A DNA stretch of 33,647 nucleotides from an uncultured bacterium (GTDB taxonomy: Bacteria > Bacillota > Clostridia > Peptostreptococcales > Anaerovoracaceae). A program made the position numbers and the translations under genes. Location of the stretch: assembly GCA_905214225.1 (NCBI GenBank), contig CAJMLL010000027.1, positions 1-33,647 of the forward strand. Reading direction: 5' to 3'. Each line of letters opens with the position of its first letter. Within the stretch, counting starts at the first letter, position 1. The notes under the pieces were generated by a model that worked only from the letters and a program-made list of their open reading frames with translations, did no database searches and was not told the DNA's origin. This document shows positions 16,785 through 24,309 of the stretch, piece after piece.

Positions 16785-17810
16785 GATTCCCGCCAGTCTG
16801 GTGATGAGAGGCGGGAATCTGATGATTTCTCGAAATGGAGGGTTTCTGCCCGGCTGGAAGTGTGGGGCAGAAACCCTCTGATCCCTGCCTCTGGAAGAGT
16901 AAGGGGGAGAGTCCAGAGGCAGGTGTTGTTGTCCCTCCGGGAGAGTGGCTTTCTGTGGAAGGAAAGATGTAATAGAAGGTATACTGTATACATTTTTGTG
17001 CGTTGTGGGTGATTATTTCGGATGAGCGTTAAATGGGCTGCCTATCCGAAAGATGTTATTGTACTGGATAATCAAAGTGGGCAAAGTTTATGTAATATAG
17101 TAAATGGTGCGTGATGTGTATATACATTCGTAAAATTGCATTTATATTAATTGCCGGCCTCGTGAATTAAAATAATAATCACGATTTCCCGAGAATATTT
17201 TTCAGGTGCTCGGGAAATTGATATTAAAGAGGGGAATTCCCGAGGCCGGTCCGGTGAAAGAGTTCGGGAATAGAGGCAAAATAGATCAGATTTCCGAACT
17301 TTGTGTTCTGCTGTTCGGGAATCCGGTGATAAAAGGGGCAATTGCCGAAGAACACAGGAAATAGTGTGTATAAATTAATACATTTTAGCGAAGTGCTTGC
17401 TGCCGATTATATTCATCGTATTCATCTTTCGCTGAAATGCTGTTTCAGCTCGGGAATCTCATGATTATATGCGATTTCCCGAGGATCGATTTATTAAGCT
17501 CGGGAAATCAGCTGTTTTGGGTGAAATTCCCGAGCTTCGGCAGTTGAAAGACCGGCAGGAAAAGATGTACTTGCGTATACTGCACATTGTATACCTAAAC
17601 TATCCCCCGTTACTTGTATAATCATATTTCCGACGCGCCAGGCATCAGGATCGTCGGAAATAACCACACAGAGAAGCATGCAGGCTGAGCAGAGTGAGGG
17701 ATACTGCACACTGTATACCCTGGGCTTTTTCCCCCTGCCAAGTCCGCCCGTTACCTATACCAAATAATTTCCGACGCGCCGTGTCTCATAACCGTCGGAA
17801 ATCACCACAC
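16785..17810. repeat. hairpin array 2, paralogue of array 1
   Basis: Hairpins: 16785-16819 (GATTCCCGCC/GGCGGGAATC, loop 15, closely matching 9093-9127 in stem and loop), 16838-16878 (14-bp stem GAGGGTTTCTGCCC/GGGCAGAAACCCTC), 16885-16922 (CTGCCTCTGGA/TCCAGAGGCAG) and 17016-17051 (TTTCGGAT/ATCCGAAA). The alternating CTCGGGAA/TTCCCGAG series of array 1 follows. The palindrome GTATACTGTATAC is at 16979-16991. The left arm matching 9503-9513 is decayed here, showing erosion in one copy. No gene is present between 16679 and 17965. Confidence 0.8.
17234..17780 (+). repeat. 547-bp direct repeat, copy 2
   Basis: Identical to 9579-10125 by direct reading. Just upstream, three small differences appear within 30 bp and similarity then falls. 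Downstream the copies diverge abruptly inside a hairpin loop, although the closing stem arm is kept. Confidence 0.9.
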
Positions 17811-17887
17811 AGAGACGGATTCTTGGCGGGGAATTTTTGTCGGACAGAAATTTACAGAATCTTCACGGCGCGGACGGGCGGGCCGGA

Positions 17888-17916
17888 TTGCAAACGGGCC
17901 GGGCATATGATAAAAT
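17888..17916 (+). promoter_or_regulatory. promoter for the DUF1292 gene
   Basis: TTGCAA (17888-17893) and TAAAAT (17911-17916) are 17 bp apart, about 50 bp before the start codon. Confidence 0.65.
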
Positions 17917-17965
17917 CTCATTAAATGAGTTAGATCAGCGTTGCAATGATCGAATGGAGGAAATT

Positions 17966-18268
17966 ATGGCAGACGAGAGATACGAACTTGGGAATGAAGT
18001 TGAAGATGATGACATCATTACCCTCGAGTATGACGACGGCACCACGATGGAGTGTGAAATTCAGGGCGTATTCCCGCTGGGAGACAAAGACTATGTTGCG
18101 TTGATTCCGCATGATGACAGCGATGATGTATATATTTACCGTTATCAGGAATATGACGATGGAACCTTTGATATTGATTCTATCGAGGATGATGCTGAGT
18201 TTAAGAAGGCAGCGATGGAATACGATGCGATTATGGCCAGCCAGGATGATGATGAGCCGGAGGAATAG
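17966..18268 (+). CDS. DUF1292 domain-containing protein
   Basis: This 100-residue, very acidic protein matches the DUF1292 pattern common in Firmicutes: an N-terminal IITLEYDDGTTMECEI strand pair, then YVALIPHDD, then VYIYRYQEYDDG, and an Asp/Glu-rich tail. Its function is unknown. In many Firmicutes DUF1292 genes sit near alaS and the Holliday-junction resolvase-like ruvX, but neither is seen here. ATG 17966 has GGAGG at 5-nt spacing. An in-frame ATG at 17954 overlaps that ribosome site and is less likely. A terminator (18301-18331) separates it from the next gene, so it is probably monocistronic. Confidence 0.85.
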   Translation: MADERYELGNEVEDDDIITLEYDDGTTMECEIQGVFPLGDKDYVALIPHDDSDDVYIYRYQEYDDGTFDIDSIEDDAEFKKAAMEYDAIMASQDDDEPEE

Positions 18269-18300
18269 GCCCAGTCGTTGAAGAAAGTTGAGAAACGGAC

Positions 18301-18331
18301 GGGGACTGCTGATGGGGCAGCCCCTGTTTTT
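18301..18331 (+). terminator. intrinsic terminator after the DUF1292 gene
   Basis: GGGG-A-CTGC (18301-18309) pairs with GCAG-CCCC (18317-18324) with one bulged A, followed after TG by five T. Confidence 0.7.
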
Positions 18332-18385
18332 CTGTGTCCGGCTGCATTGCTGCGGGACTGAGAGATATGAGGAAAGAGGCAGAAC

Positions 18386-19765
18386 GTGAAACATTATGAT
18401 GTGATTGTGGCAGGAGCGGGCGTTGGCGGCGTCTTCCTGTCTTATGAGATGACGAAGAAGGAGAATAACGCGAGTGTGCTGGTGATTGACAAGGGGGGTC
18501 CGCTGGAGCGGCGCATCTGCCCGATCAAGGCGGGGAAGACGACACAGTGTCTGAAGTGCAAGCCTTGTGCGATCATGAACGGATATGGCGGCGCAGGCGG
18601 TCTGTCGGATGGGAAGTACAACCTGACGACGCAGTTCGGCGGAGATCTGCATAAGTACATCGGTGAGAAAGAAGCGATGGAACTGATGTGGTACGTCGAC
18701 GGCGTGCTTTGTGATATGGGAGGCGCGGACGCGAAGCTGTATTCCACGGCGGATTCTGAGCTGCGGACCAAGTGTCTCCAGCACGATCTGCATCTTCTGG
18801 ACGCTCAGGTCCGCCATCTCGGCACGGACACGAACGTGAAGATCCTGGAGAATATCTACAATTATGTAAAAGACCGGATCGATATGCTTTTCTATACTGC
18901 GGTTGAGGACGTGGATCAGAATGATGACGGAACATTCACGGTTCACACGGAGAAAGAGGATTACTGCTGTAATGACCTGGTGCTGGCTACGGGCCGCTCC
19001 GGATCCGACTGGATTTCCAAGGTCTGCGACAAATTCCAGCTGAAACAGGAGAAAAACCGTGTGGACATCGGCGTACGTGTGGAACTTCCTGCGGACGTAT
19101 TCAAGCACATTACGGATCAGGTCTATGAGAGCAAAATCGTTTTCCAGACGGCGCAGTACAACGATCTGGTGCGCACATTCTGCATGAATCCGTACGGTGA
19201 GGTGGTTTCTGAGAACACGAACGGTATCGTGACGGTTAACGGACACAGCTACTCCAATCCGGATCTGCAGACAGAGAATACGAATTTTGCGCTGCTGGTA
19301 TCGAATCACTTCACCAGCCCTTTCCAGGACAGCAATGAGTACGGTGAGGCGATTGCCAGCCTCTCCAACATGCTGGGCGGCGGTGTGCTGATGCAGCGTT
19401 TCGGCGATCTGGTGAAGGGCAGAAGAAGCAGCGAGCGCAGGATGGAGAAGTGCTTCACCCGTCCGACTCTGCAGGCGACACCGGGTGATCTGAGCCTGGT
19501 CATCCCAAAGCGTCAGCTGGACGATATTATTGAAATGATTTACGCGCTGGATGAGATTGCACCGGGAACAGCGAACGAGGATACGCTTTTATACGGTGTC
19601 GAGGTGAAGTTCTATAATTCCCGCGTCGATGTCAATTCCAAGATGCAGACTAAGATTCCGAATCTCTATGCAATCGGAGACGGTGCCGGTGTGACCCATT
19701 CGCTGTCGCAGGCATCCGCATCCGGCGTGTATGTTGCCAGACTCCTGGCGGGGAAGTATCAATAA
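18386..19765 (+). CDS. COG2509-type FAD-dependent dehydrogenase
   Basis: The 459-residue flavoprotein resembles the uncharacterised NAD(P)/FAD-dependent oxidoreductase family COG2509. The N-terminal dinucleotide motif GAGVGG is at residues 10-15 and VLVIDKG ends the second strand. A CLKCKPC cysteine cluster and GYGGAGGLSDGKYNL follow near residue 60, a block typical of this group. LATGRSGSDW marks the second FAD contact, and the C-terminal YAIGDGAGVTHSLSQA segment closes the FAD site. The biological substrate of the family is not known to me. The start is GTG 18386 with an AAAGAGG ribosome site; no ATG is in a better position. A strong terminator follows, and it appears monocistronic. Confidence 0.85.
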   Translation: MKHYDVIVAGAGVGGVFLSYEMTKKENNASVLVIDKGGPLERRICPIKAGKTTQCLKCKPCAIMNGYGGAGGLSDGKYNLTTQFGGDLHKYIGEKEAMELMWYVDGVLCDMGGADAKLYSTADSELRTKCLQHDLHLLDAQVRHLGTDTNVKILENIYNYVKDRIDMLFYTAVEDVDQNDDGTFTVHTEKEDYCCNDLVLATGRSGSDWISKVCDKFQLKQEKNRVDIGVRVELPADVFKHITDQVYESKIVFQTAQYNDLVRTFCMNPYGEVVSENTNGIVTVNGHSYSNPDLQTENTNFALLVSNHFTSPFQDSNEYGEAIASLSNMLGGGVLMQRFGDLVKGRRSSERRMEKCFTRPTLQATPGDLSLVIPKRQLDDIIEMIYALDEIAPGTANEDTLLYGVEVKFYNSRVDVNSKMQTKIPNLYAIGDGAGVTHSLSQASASGVYVARLLAGKYQ

Positions 19766-19829
19766 TTTGAGTGTTTCATCATAAACACAAGGAAAATCTC
19801 TGGAAGTTGTTTCCAGAAGTGAGGAGAGA

Positions 19830-19863
19830 CACAGGCGCTCATGCGGCGCCTGTGCATTTTTTT
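19830..19863 (+). terminator. intrinsic terminator after the COG2509-type gene
   Basis: CACAGGCGC (19830-19838) pairs with GCGCCTGTG (19846-19854), loop 7 nt, then CA and seven T. Confidence 0.85.
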
Positions 19864-20077
19864 GGTCTTTTTGAAGAACAGGATGCGGCAAAACAGAATG
19901 AGCAAGGGGTCATGTGCATGCTGCTCCCGGACTTCAGTGACGATTTTCCATCTGTGCCCTGGCCGGAAGATAAAGTATGGACAGTCTTAAGCGCTTGAAA
20001 CTGCAGGCGTATAGAGCCCGTCCCAGAATTTCATTTACGGAGCTTTGAAAAAAACTTTATTTTTTTTAAAAAAGGGC

Positions 20078-20105
20078 TTGCATTAATCTGCAGTTCGAGT
20101 ATAAT
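20078..20105 (+). promoter_or_regulatory. tRNA-Leu promoter
   Basis: TTGCAT (20078-20083) and TATAAT (20100-20105) are 16 bp apart, ending about 60 bp before the tRNA. Confidence 0.65.
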
Positions 20106-20168
20106 AATATTCGTCGGTTGGCAAGAGAGTTTAAGAAAAGCGCTCAACCGATTGAAACAACTGAATAT

Positions 20169-20254
20169 GCGGTTGTGGCGGAATTGGCAGACGCGCACGG
20201 TTCAGGTCCGTGTGATGAACAGTCATGAGGGTTCGAATCCCTCCAACCGCACCA
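20169..20254 (+). tRNA. tRNA-Leu (anticodon CAG)
   Basis: An 86-nt class II tRNA. The acceptor stem GCGGTTG pairs with CAACCGC, followed by ACCA, so the CCA end is encoded. The anticodon stem CACGG/CCGTG encloses the loop TTCAGGT, giving anticodon CAG, which reads CUG. The long variable arm and GGTTCGAATCC T-arm are present. An intrinsic terminator follows immediately. Confidence 0.97.
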
Positions 20255-20258
20255 ACGG

Positions 20259-20290
20259 AAAATCCCGAAATCGTATGATTTCGGGATTTT
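20259..20290 (+). terminator. terminator after tRNA-Leu
   Basis: AAAATCCCGAAATC (20259-20272) pairs perfectly with GATTTCGGGATTTT (20277-20290), with a 4-nt loop, ending in TTTT. The symmetric A/T ends would also work on the minus strand. The palindrome GTATACAGTATAC lies downstream at 20335-20347. Confidence 0.8.
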
Positions 20291-20382
20291 GCATTATACG
20301 GATAAATTGAAAAGTAAGGCGAAATAAGATTGCGGTATACAGTATACCTAAATATCCTTCAACCACTGAATTCTGGCAAAAG

Positions 20383-20436
20383 AAAACGCTGCTGCACCGA
20401 GTGGGTAAAATTACCTCCCTGGCACGGCAGCGTTTT
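20383..20436 (-). terminator. terminator after the LysR-type gene
   Basis: AAAACGCTGC (20383-20392) pairs with GCAGCGTTTT (20427-20436), with an inner GGTAA/TTACC pair. On the minus strand it is followed by TTTTCTTTT. It faces the tRNA-Leu unit. Confidence 0.7.
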
Positions 20437-20486
20437 GTCTATTGTCTATTCGCCCGACGCTTCAGCATCGTGGATGGGTGGAGTCC

Positions 20487-21392
20487 TTATCTCCTCTTAT
20501 GTATTTCCTCCGGATGATCGCTGAGATACCGGAAAGCAAAGATGCGGAATTTGTTGGCGGCCGGGGACAGCTCTTCCTTCGGAGCGGTGGCTATGCCGAT
20601 GGAGATGACCGGATCCGGGTCGAGCCTGAGAACTTTCAGGTTCTCGCTGTAAGCGGTCTCCGTGTAGAGGTCGTTGCACATGGTAACGCCAAGGCCGGCT
20701 TCTACCATGGCGGAGGCGGAGTAGGTGTTCATGGCGGACATACTGTAGTTCGGGGTGATGTTGTAATCACTGAAGACCAGCGAGTTGTCCGTGACCTGAT
20801 CCGGGAAAATGTCGATGCAGGGCTCGGATTCAAAGCGCTTCATAGGGAACACGTTCGGATCGTCCAGGGTGTGGACCGGGAAATCCCTCGGCACCCAGGC
20901 GACCATATGGTCCTCCGGCAGGGGATACCAGTCAAAACTTCCCTTTCTCCAGCTGATGATGCAGAAATCAATCCGGTGCTTTTCAATCTGATCGACCAGA
21001 ACGGAACTGAATCCCTCCTGAATTTCAATTTTAATGTGCGGGTGCTTTGCGGTGAATTTCCCGATGATCTTTCCGAGAAGTTCATAATAGGTAGAATATG
21101 CAGTACCTATGTGAACTTCTCCGACATCCAGGCCCATGATGGTCTGTGCCTGCTCTGTGTACAGTTCACTGAGACGGGCAAGTTCGGATATGATCGGAAG
21201 AAGCTGCTCACATTCTTTGGTCGGCGTGACACCGCTGCGGCTTCTGTGGAGCAGCGGAAAGCCGGTTTCTGCTTCCAGGGAAGCCATCATGCGGCTCATT
21301 CCGGAAGGCGTGTATCCCAGCTTCTGTGCGGCATCAGAGAGATTTCCGACGCGGATGGCGCAGAGCAGGGCGGCGCATTTATCTGTATCCAT
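20487..21392 (-). CDS. LysR family transcriptional regulator
   Basis: The 301-residue product has the LysR layout: an N-terminal winged helix-turn-helix (GNLSDAAQKLGYTPSGMSRM, about residues 15-35, then LEAETGFPLLHRS) and a two-lobed periplasmic-binding-protein-like effector domain (from about residue 90; VHIGTAYSTYYELL and AMVEAGLGVTMCN are typical). The effector is unknown. ATG 21392 has AAAGGAGAT in front; a longer start at 21470 would add residues before the helix-turn-helix and lies in the promoter. It is divergent from a DMT-family transporter, the usual arrangement when a LysR protein controls its neighbour, so an exported metabolite may be its signal. Confidence 0.9.
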   Translation of the reverse strand: MDTDKCAALLCAIRVGNLSDAAQKLGYTPSGMSRMMASLEAETGFPLLHRSRSGVTPTKECEQLLPIISELARLSELYTEQAQTIMGLDVGEVHIGTAYSTYYELLGKIIGKFTAKHPHIKIEIQEGFSSVLVDQIEKHRIDFCIISWRKGSFDWYPLPEDHMVAWVPRDFPVHTLDDPNVFPMKRFESEPCIDIFPDQVTDNSLVFSDYNITPNYSMSAMNTYSASAMVEAGLGVTMCNDLYTETAYSENLKVLRLDPDPVISIGIATAPKEELSPAANKFRIFAFRYLSDHPEEIHKRR

Positions 21393-21469
21393 GTGATCTC
21401 CTTTTGTATTTATCTTGTACTTGATTGCGTATTCGTCAAGGTAAAATTGAGATTGTGTCGCTTTACTCA

Positions 21470-21498
21470 ATGATAGAACTGGATTATATTAAAGTCAA
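21470..21498 (-). promoter_or_regulatory. promoter for the LysR-type gene
   Basis: On the minus strand TTGACT (complement of 21493-21498) and TATCAT (complement of 21470-21475) are separated by 17 bp. The rest of the divergent region up to 21654 holds AT-rich inverted ATTGAT/ATCAAT motifs that could be LysR sites. Confidence 0.55.
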
Positions 21499-21654
21499 GA
21501 AAGAAATTGTGTACACTGCTTTCGATCATTAAAGTGAATTGATGCGTCAATATGTTGAAAATAATCAATTTGAGGCGTAAGAGAAAATATTCTGGGTATC
21601 TGGTTCAGACGTCCGGAAACATAATGGAGATAATCAATAGGAGGAATTGTTCTC

Positions 21655-22593
21655 ATGTCTCGCAGAAATGCTGAGTTGCTTTTAATGCTCGCTATCGCTT
21701 TACGCGCGACCTCTTTACTGTTCAGTAAGATCGGCCTCGCGGGAATGCAGCCGTACACACTCTTAGGAATGCGTTTTCTGATGGCCTTTGCCATTCTGGT
21801 CTGCATCTTCCATAATAAACTTAAAAATATTAAACGGAGTACAGTTCTCCACAGTATGATTATCGGCGCAGCATTCACCGTCATGATGTCTTTTGAGCTT
21901 CATGCTCTGGAGACGACACCGTCTTCCGTAACATCTTTCCTGGAGAATACAGCGATCGTACTGGTACCGATGATTCTGGTACCGATCCAGCGCCAGCTCC
22001 CGAACAGGGGAACGGTAATCAGCTGCATCATGGCGATTATCGGTGTCGGCGCTCTGACCTTGAAAGGCAGCGGCTTCTCCTTCACGAGAGGCGAGCTGCT
22101 CTGCCTGGCCGCAGCAGTCTCCTACGCAATGGCCATCATCTTCACCGGAAAGTTCTCCAAAGATGATGATACCCTGCAGATCGGAATTCTGCAGAATGGA
22201 TTTATCGGACTGTTTGCGATCATAATGGCATTTACCTTTGAGCATCCGGAACTCCCGAAAACAGCTGTCAACTGGGGATGCCTGCTTGCCCTGACACTGA
22301 TCTGCAGCGTACTGGGTTTCACCATTCAGCCGGTTGCACAGAGATATGTACCGACAGAGACAGCAGGACTGTTCTGCGGACTGAATCCGCTGATCGCCTC
22401 CATCCTCGGCATGGCCTTCCTGCATGAGCGTCTCGGACTGAATGGTCTGGTCGGCGCAGCATTTATTCTGGGAAGCATCCTGGTTTCCCATCTGCTGGAC
22501 AGCAAGAAGCCGGCAGCAGCTCCGACACCAGTACATCAGCGTGTACATGCCATTCACGCCTACACAAGAGCAGCAGACAAGCCGGCTGCTTAA
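21655..22593 (+). CDS. DMT superfamily transporter (EamA-type)
   Basis: The 312-residue membrane protein has about ten transmembrane segments arranged as two EamA repeats (MLAIALRATSLLFSKIGLAG starts repeat one; GELLCLAAAVSYAMAIIFTG starts repeat two). EamA proteins usually export amino acids or other small metabolites. The C-terminal tail after residue 283 is rich in Ala, Pro and His and lies in the cytoplasm or outside depending on topology. ATG 21655 has GGAGGAATT upstream. Divergent from the LysR gene, which probably controls it. A terminator-like hairpin follows at 22706. Confidence 0.88.
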   Translation: MSRRNAELLLMLAIALRATSLLFSKIGLAGMQPYTLLGMRFLMAFAILVCIFHNKLKNIKRSTVLHSMIIGAAFTVMMSFELHALETTPSSVTSFLENTAIVLVPMILVPIQRQLPNRGTVISCIMAIIGVGALTLKGSGFSFTRGELLCLAAAVSYAMAIIFTGKFSKDDDTLQIGILQNGFIGLFAIIMAFTFEHPELPKTAVNWGCLLALTLICSVLGFTIQPVAQRYVPTETAGLFCGLNPLIASILGMAFLHERLGLNGLVGAAFILGSILVSHLLDSKKPAAAPTPVHQRVHAIHAYTRAADKPAA

Positions 22594-22705
22594 TGACAAG
22601 GCAGAGGCAGATGCAATTCTTCTCTGATCGACAAAAAACAGCTTGCAAGAATAAAACTGCATCCATTTGCAGATTGTTCTCCTATATTTTAATATCTCAG
22701 ACTGA

Positions 22706-22747
22706 GGGCCGTTTTCCCGCATGGCACGGGGAAATCGGTCCTTTCTC
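22706..22747 (+). terminator. terminator-like hairpin after the DMT transporter gene
   Basis: GGGCCGTTTTCCCG (22706-22719) pairs imperfectly with CGGGGAAATCGGTCC (22727-22741), followed by TTTCTCGTT. The arm sequence resembles that of the hairpin arrays. The rest of 22594-22815 shows no gene. Confidence 0.5.
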
Positions 22748-22815
22748 GTTCTGCTGAGGGTTCGCTGTGCGTGCTGGAGATCATTCCTTAACCGTAATCA
22801 GCCGGCATTTTCACG

Positions 22816-22844
22816 TTGAAACCCCGTCATATTAATGCTAAAAT
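22816..22844 (+). promoter_or_regulatory. queT promoter
   Basis: TTGAAA (22816-22821) and TAAAAT (22839-22844) are 17 bp apart. The expected start point, about 22851, coincides with the first base of the riboswitch stem. Confidence 0.75.
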
Positions 22845-22851
22845 ATATCAC

Positions 22852-22894
22852 CGAGTGTTCGAGACCTTCCACTCGTTAAACAAAACTAGAGGAG
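22852..22894 (+). promoter_or_regulatory. preQ1-I riboswitch
   Basis: The compact class I preQ1 aptamer is recognisable. Stem P1 is CGAGTG (22852-22857) with CACTCG (22870-22875). Its loop is TTCGAGACCTTC. The A-rich strand TTAAACAAAACTAG follows and can fold back against P1, and AGAGGAG can pair through GAGG with CCTT of the loop to close the pseudoknot. The GAGG is also the ribosome binding site of queT, so ligand binding should hide it: translational repression by preQ1. The strand TTAACAAAAC is shared with the well-known Thermoanaerobacter aptamer. Confidence 0.88.
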
Positions 22895-22901
22895 ATTTAA
22901 A

Positions 22902-23396
22902 ATGAAAAACAGAAAAGTATTATTCTTAACACAGGCTGGCCTGATTGCGGCGGTGTATGTTGTGCTCACCGTGTTGCTGCAGGCCTTCAGCTTTGGTCAG
23001 GTGCAGATCCGGGTTGCGGAGATGCTGACTATTCTTCCAGTATTTACTCCGGCGGCAGTTCCGGGCCTTTTCCTGGGCTGTCTGATTGGAAATATTGCCG
23101 GTGGGGCCGTGCTTCCGGATGTGATCTGCGGAAGTCTGGCTACTCTTGCCGGAGCTTTCTTTACGTATAAACTGAGGAACCGCGGACTGATTATCGCCTG
23201 CCTTCCTCCGATCATTGCCAATATCCTGGTTGTCCCATTCGTTCTGAAGTATGCATATGGAATGTCTTTCCCGATTCCGCTTATGATGGTGACGGTCGGC
23301 ATCGGTGAAGTCGTCGGATGCGGCGTTCTGGGCGTAACCCTGGGAAAGGTACTGAAACGCTATAAAAGCGTGATTTTCGGCAGTCTGACGGCGTAG
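22902..23396 (+). CDS. queT: QueT-type queuosine precursor transporter
   Basis: A 164-residue, five- to six-helix integral membrane protein of the QueT family, the substrate-binding S component of an ECF-type importer for preQ1 or a related queuosine precursor. The conserved LTQAGLIAAVYVVLTVLL start, the QVQIRVAEMLTILPVF segment and GLFLGCLIGNIAGG are typical. It works with the shared ECF energising module (not in this window). ATG 22902 lies directly after the preQ1-I riboswitch, an independent confirmation of substrate. The gene appears to be alone in its transcript; an 18-bp hairpin lies about 185 bp downstream. Confidence 0.92.
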   Translation: MKNRKVLFLTQAGLIAAVYVVLTVLLQAFSFGQVQIRVAEMLTILPVFTPAAVPGLFLGCLIGNIAGGAVLPDVICGSLATLAGAFFTYKLRNRGLIIACLPPIIANILVVPFVLKYAYGMSFPIPLMMVTVGIGEVVGCGVLGVTLGKVLKRYKSVIFGSLTA

Positions 23397-23580
23397 CGGA
23401 GTTTGAGACAGAACAGCTTATATATGGCGGAGATCGTGTTTCAGATACCTTATGAAGGATATTGTTTCTTGACGCCAGGTGAAGAAATTCTGACTTCCCA
23501 CGCCGAAACAGCAGAACGGCAATTTGAAAAATAGATATTTGACGATAACATACAAATAGAAGAGATTATGAAGGTTTGAA

Positions 23581-23627
23581 GCGGGGCTCTGTCCAGGTGA
23601 ACACTTGTTACCTGGACAGGGCCCCGC
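23581..23627. repeat. 18-bp perfect hairpin downstream of queT
   Basis: GCGGGGCTCTGTCCAGGT (23581-23598) pairs over all 18 positions (one G-T) with 23610-23627 around an 11-nt loop. No clear T-run follows (TCGTTT), so a distal queT terminator is possible but not certain. It also stands at the head of hairpin array 3. Confidence 0.7.
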
Positions 23628-23658
23628 TCGTTTCAGAGCAGATTTGTCTTGCTGGAAT

Positions 23659-24181
23659 TCGGGAAAATCTTCCAATACGGCCTGTTTCCCGACTTCGATT
23701 TTTTGGGGTCGGGAAAATCAATGATTATAGATGTTTTCCCGACTCGGGCTGGAATAAATTGAACTAGATAACATGCAAAATAAATATGCATAATGATATT
23801 AGTATATATATTCACATGTCTTGTATAATAATCGCGGTTAATAAACATAACGAGACAAACGCGGACGATGGAGCAAAATGATTTTGATCCCCGGGTCTCC
23901 TGTTTTCGGAAGATCTTCCAAAAGGGGCATTTTCCCGAACTTTTCACATATGAGAAGTCGGGAAACAGATACCTATGGGAAGATTTCCCGACTGCCAGCT
24001 GCACAGAGTCGGGAAACTCTGGCTATTGGGTGATTTTCCCGAACGATCTCAGGCATTTTGTATTGAAATCAGTGTAATATTCAGTGCATAAGTATATTAT
24101 ATACAGAAATGGGCGTTTTTCTTCGGGGAACTCCATTCACTCACGGATTGACGTAGTGTCAATTTGTTCTGACGTCAATCC
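23659..24181. repeat. hairpin array 3 (regular alternating TCGGGAAA / TTTCCCGA arms)
   Basis: First series of arms: 23659 (TCGGGAAA), 23685 (TTTCCCGAC), 23708 (GTCGGGAAAA), 23734 (TTTTCCCGAC). Second series: 23930 (TTTTCCCGAAC), 23957 (GTCGGGAAAC), 23984 (TTTCCCGAC), 24008 (GTCGGGAAA), 24034 (TTTTCCCGAAC). Arms alternate in orientation with start-to-start spacing of 23-27 bp, so each inner arm can pair with either neighbour. A final hairpin, GGATTGACGT (24145-24154) with ACGTCAATCC (24172-24181), has the same geometry but an unrelated stem. No gene is seen in 23397-24530. Confidence 0.85.
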
Positions 24182-24262
24182 ATCCTGGAGCTAGTTCAGA
24201 TTCGTTACAGCCTGTCATTATACCCATTCATATATTAGTCTGCAGCAAATGCTGTTGTTATC

Positions 24263-24275
24263 GTATACTGTATAC
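24263..24275. repeat. 13-bp palindrome GTATACTGTATAC
   Basis: Exact copy of the motif also at 9308-9320 and 16979-16991, and as its complement form GTATACAGTATAC at 20335-20347. All four are intergenic and close to hairpin arrays or hairpins. Confidence 0.85.
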
Positions 24276-24309
24276 AGTACCAATCTATCTTTTGCCAGTA
24301 TTTCTGTTT

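Larger units (their letters stand above)
19766..20168. other. intergenic region between the COG2509 gene and tRNA-Leu
   Basis: It holds a small TCTGGAA/TTCCAGA hairpin, the terminator at 19830-19863 and the tRNA promoter at 20078-20105. An open stretch at about 19866-19998 has no recognisable protein features or ribosome site, and I do not call it a gene. Confidence 0.5.

Noticed and set aside
19866..19998. Short open frame after the COG2509 terminator
   Set aside because: No ribosome site, no recognisable sequence, and it overlaps the terminator region.
20041..20075. A/T-rich run before tRNA-Leu as a terminator
   Set aside because: There is no GC stem in front of it; it is more likely the UP-element-like flank of the tRNA promoter.
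23868..24077. 69-codon frame in array 3
   Set aside because: It is a translation of the alternating repeat arms; the repeated GNSGYW-like words come from the DNA repeat.
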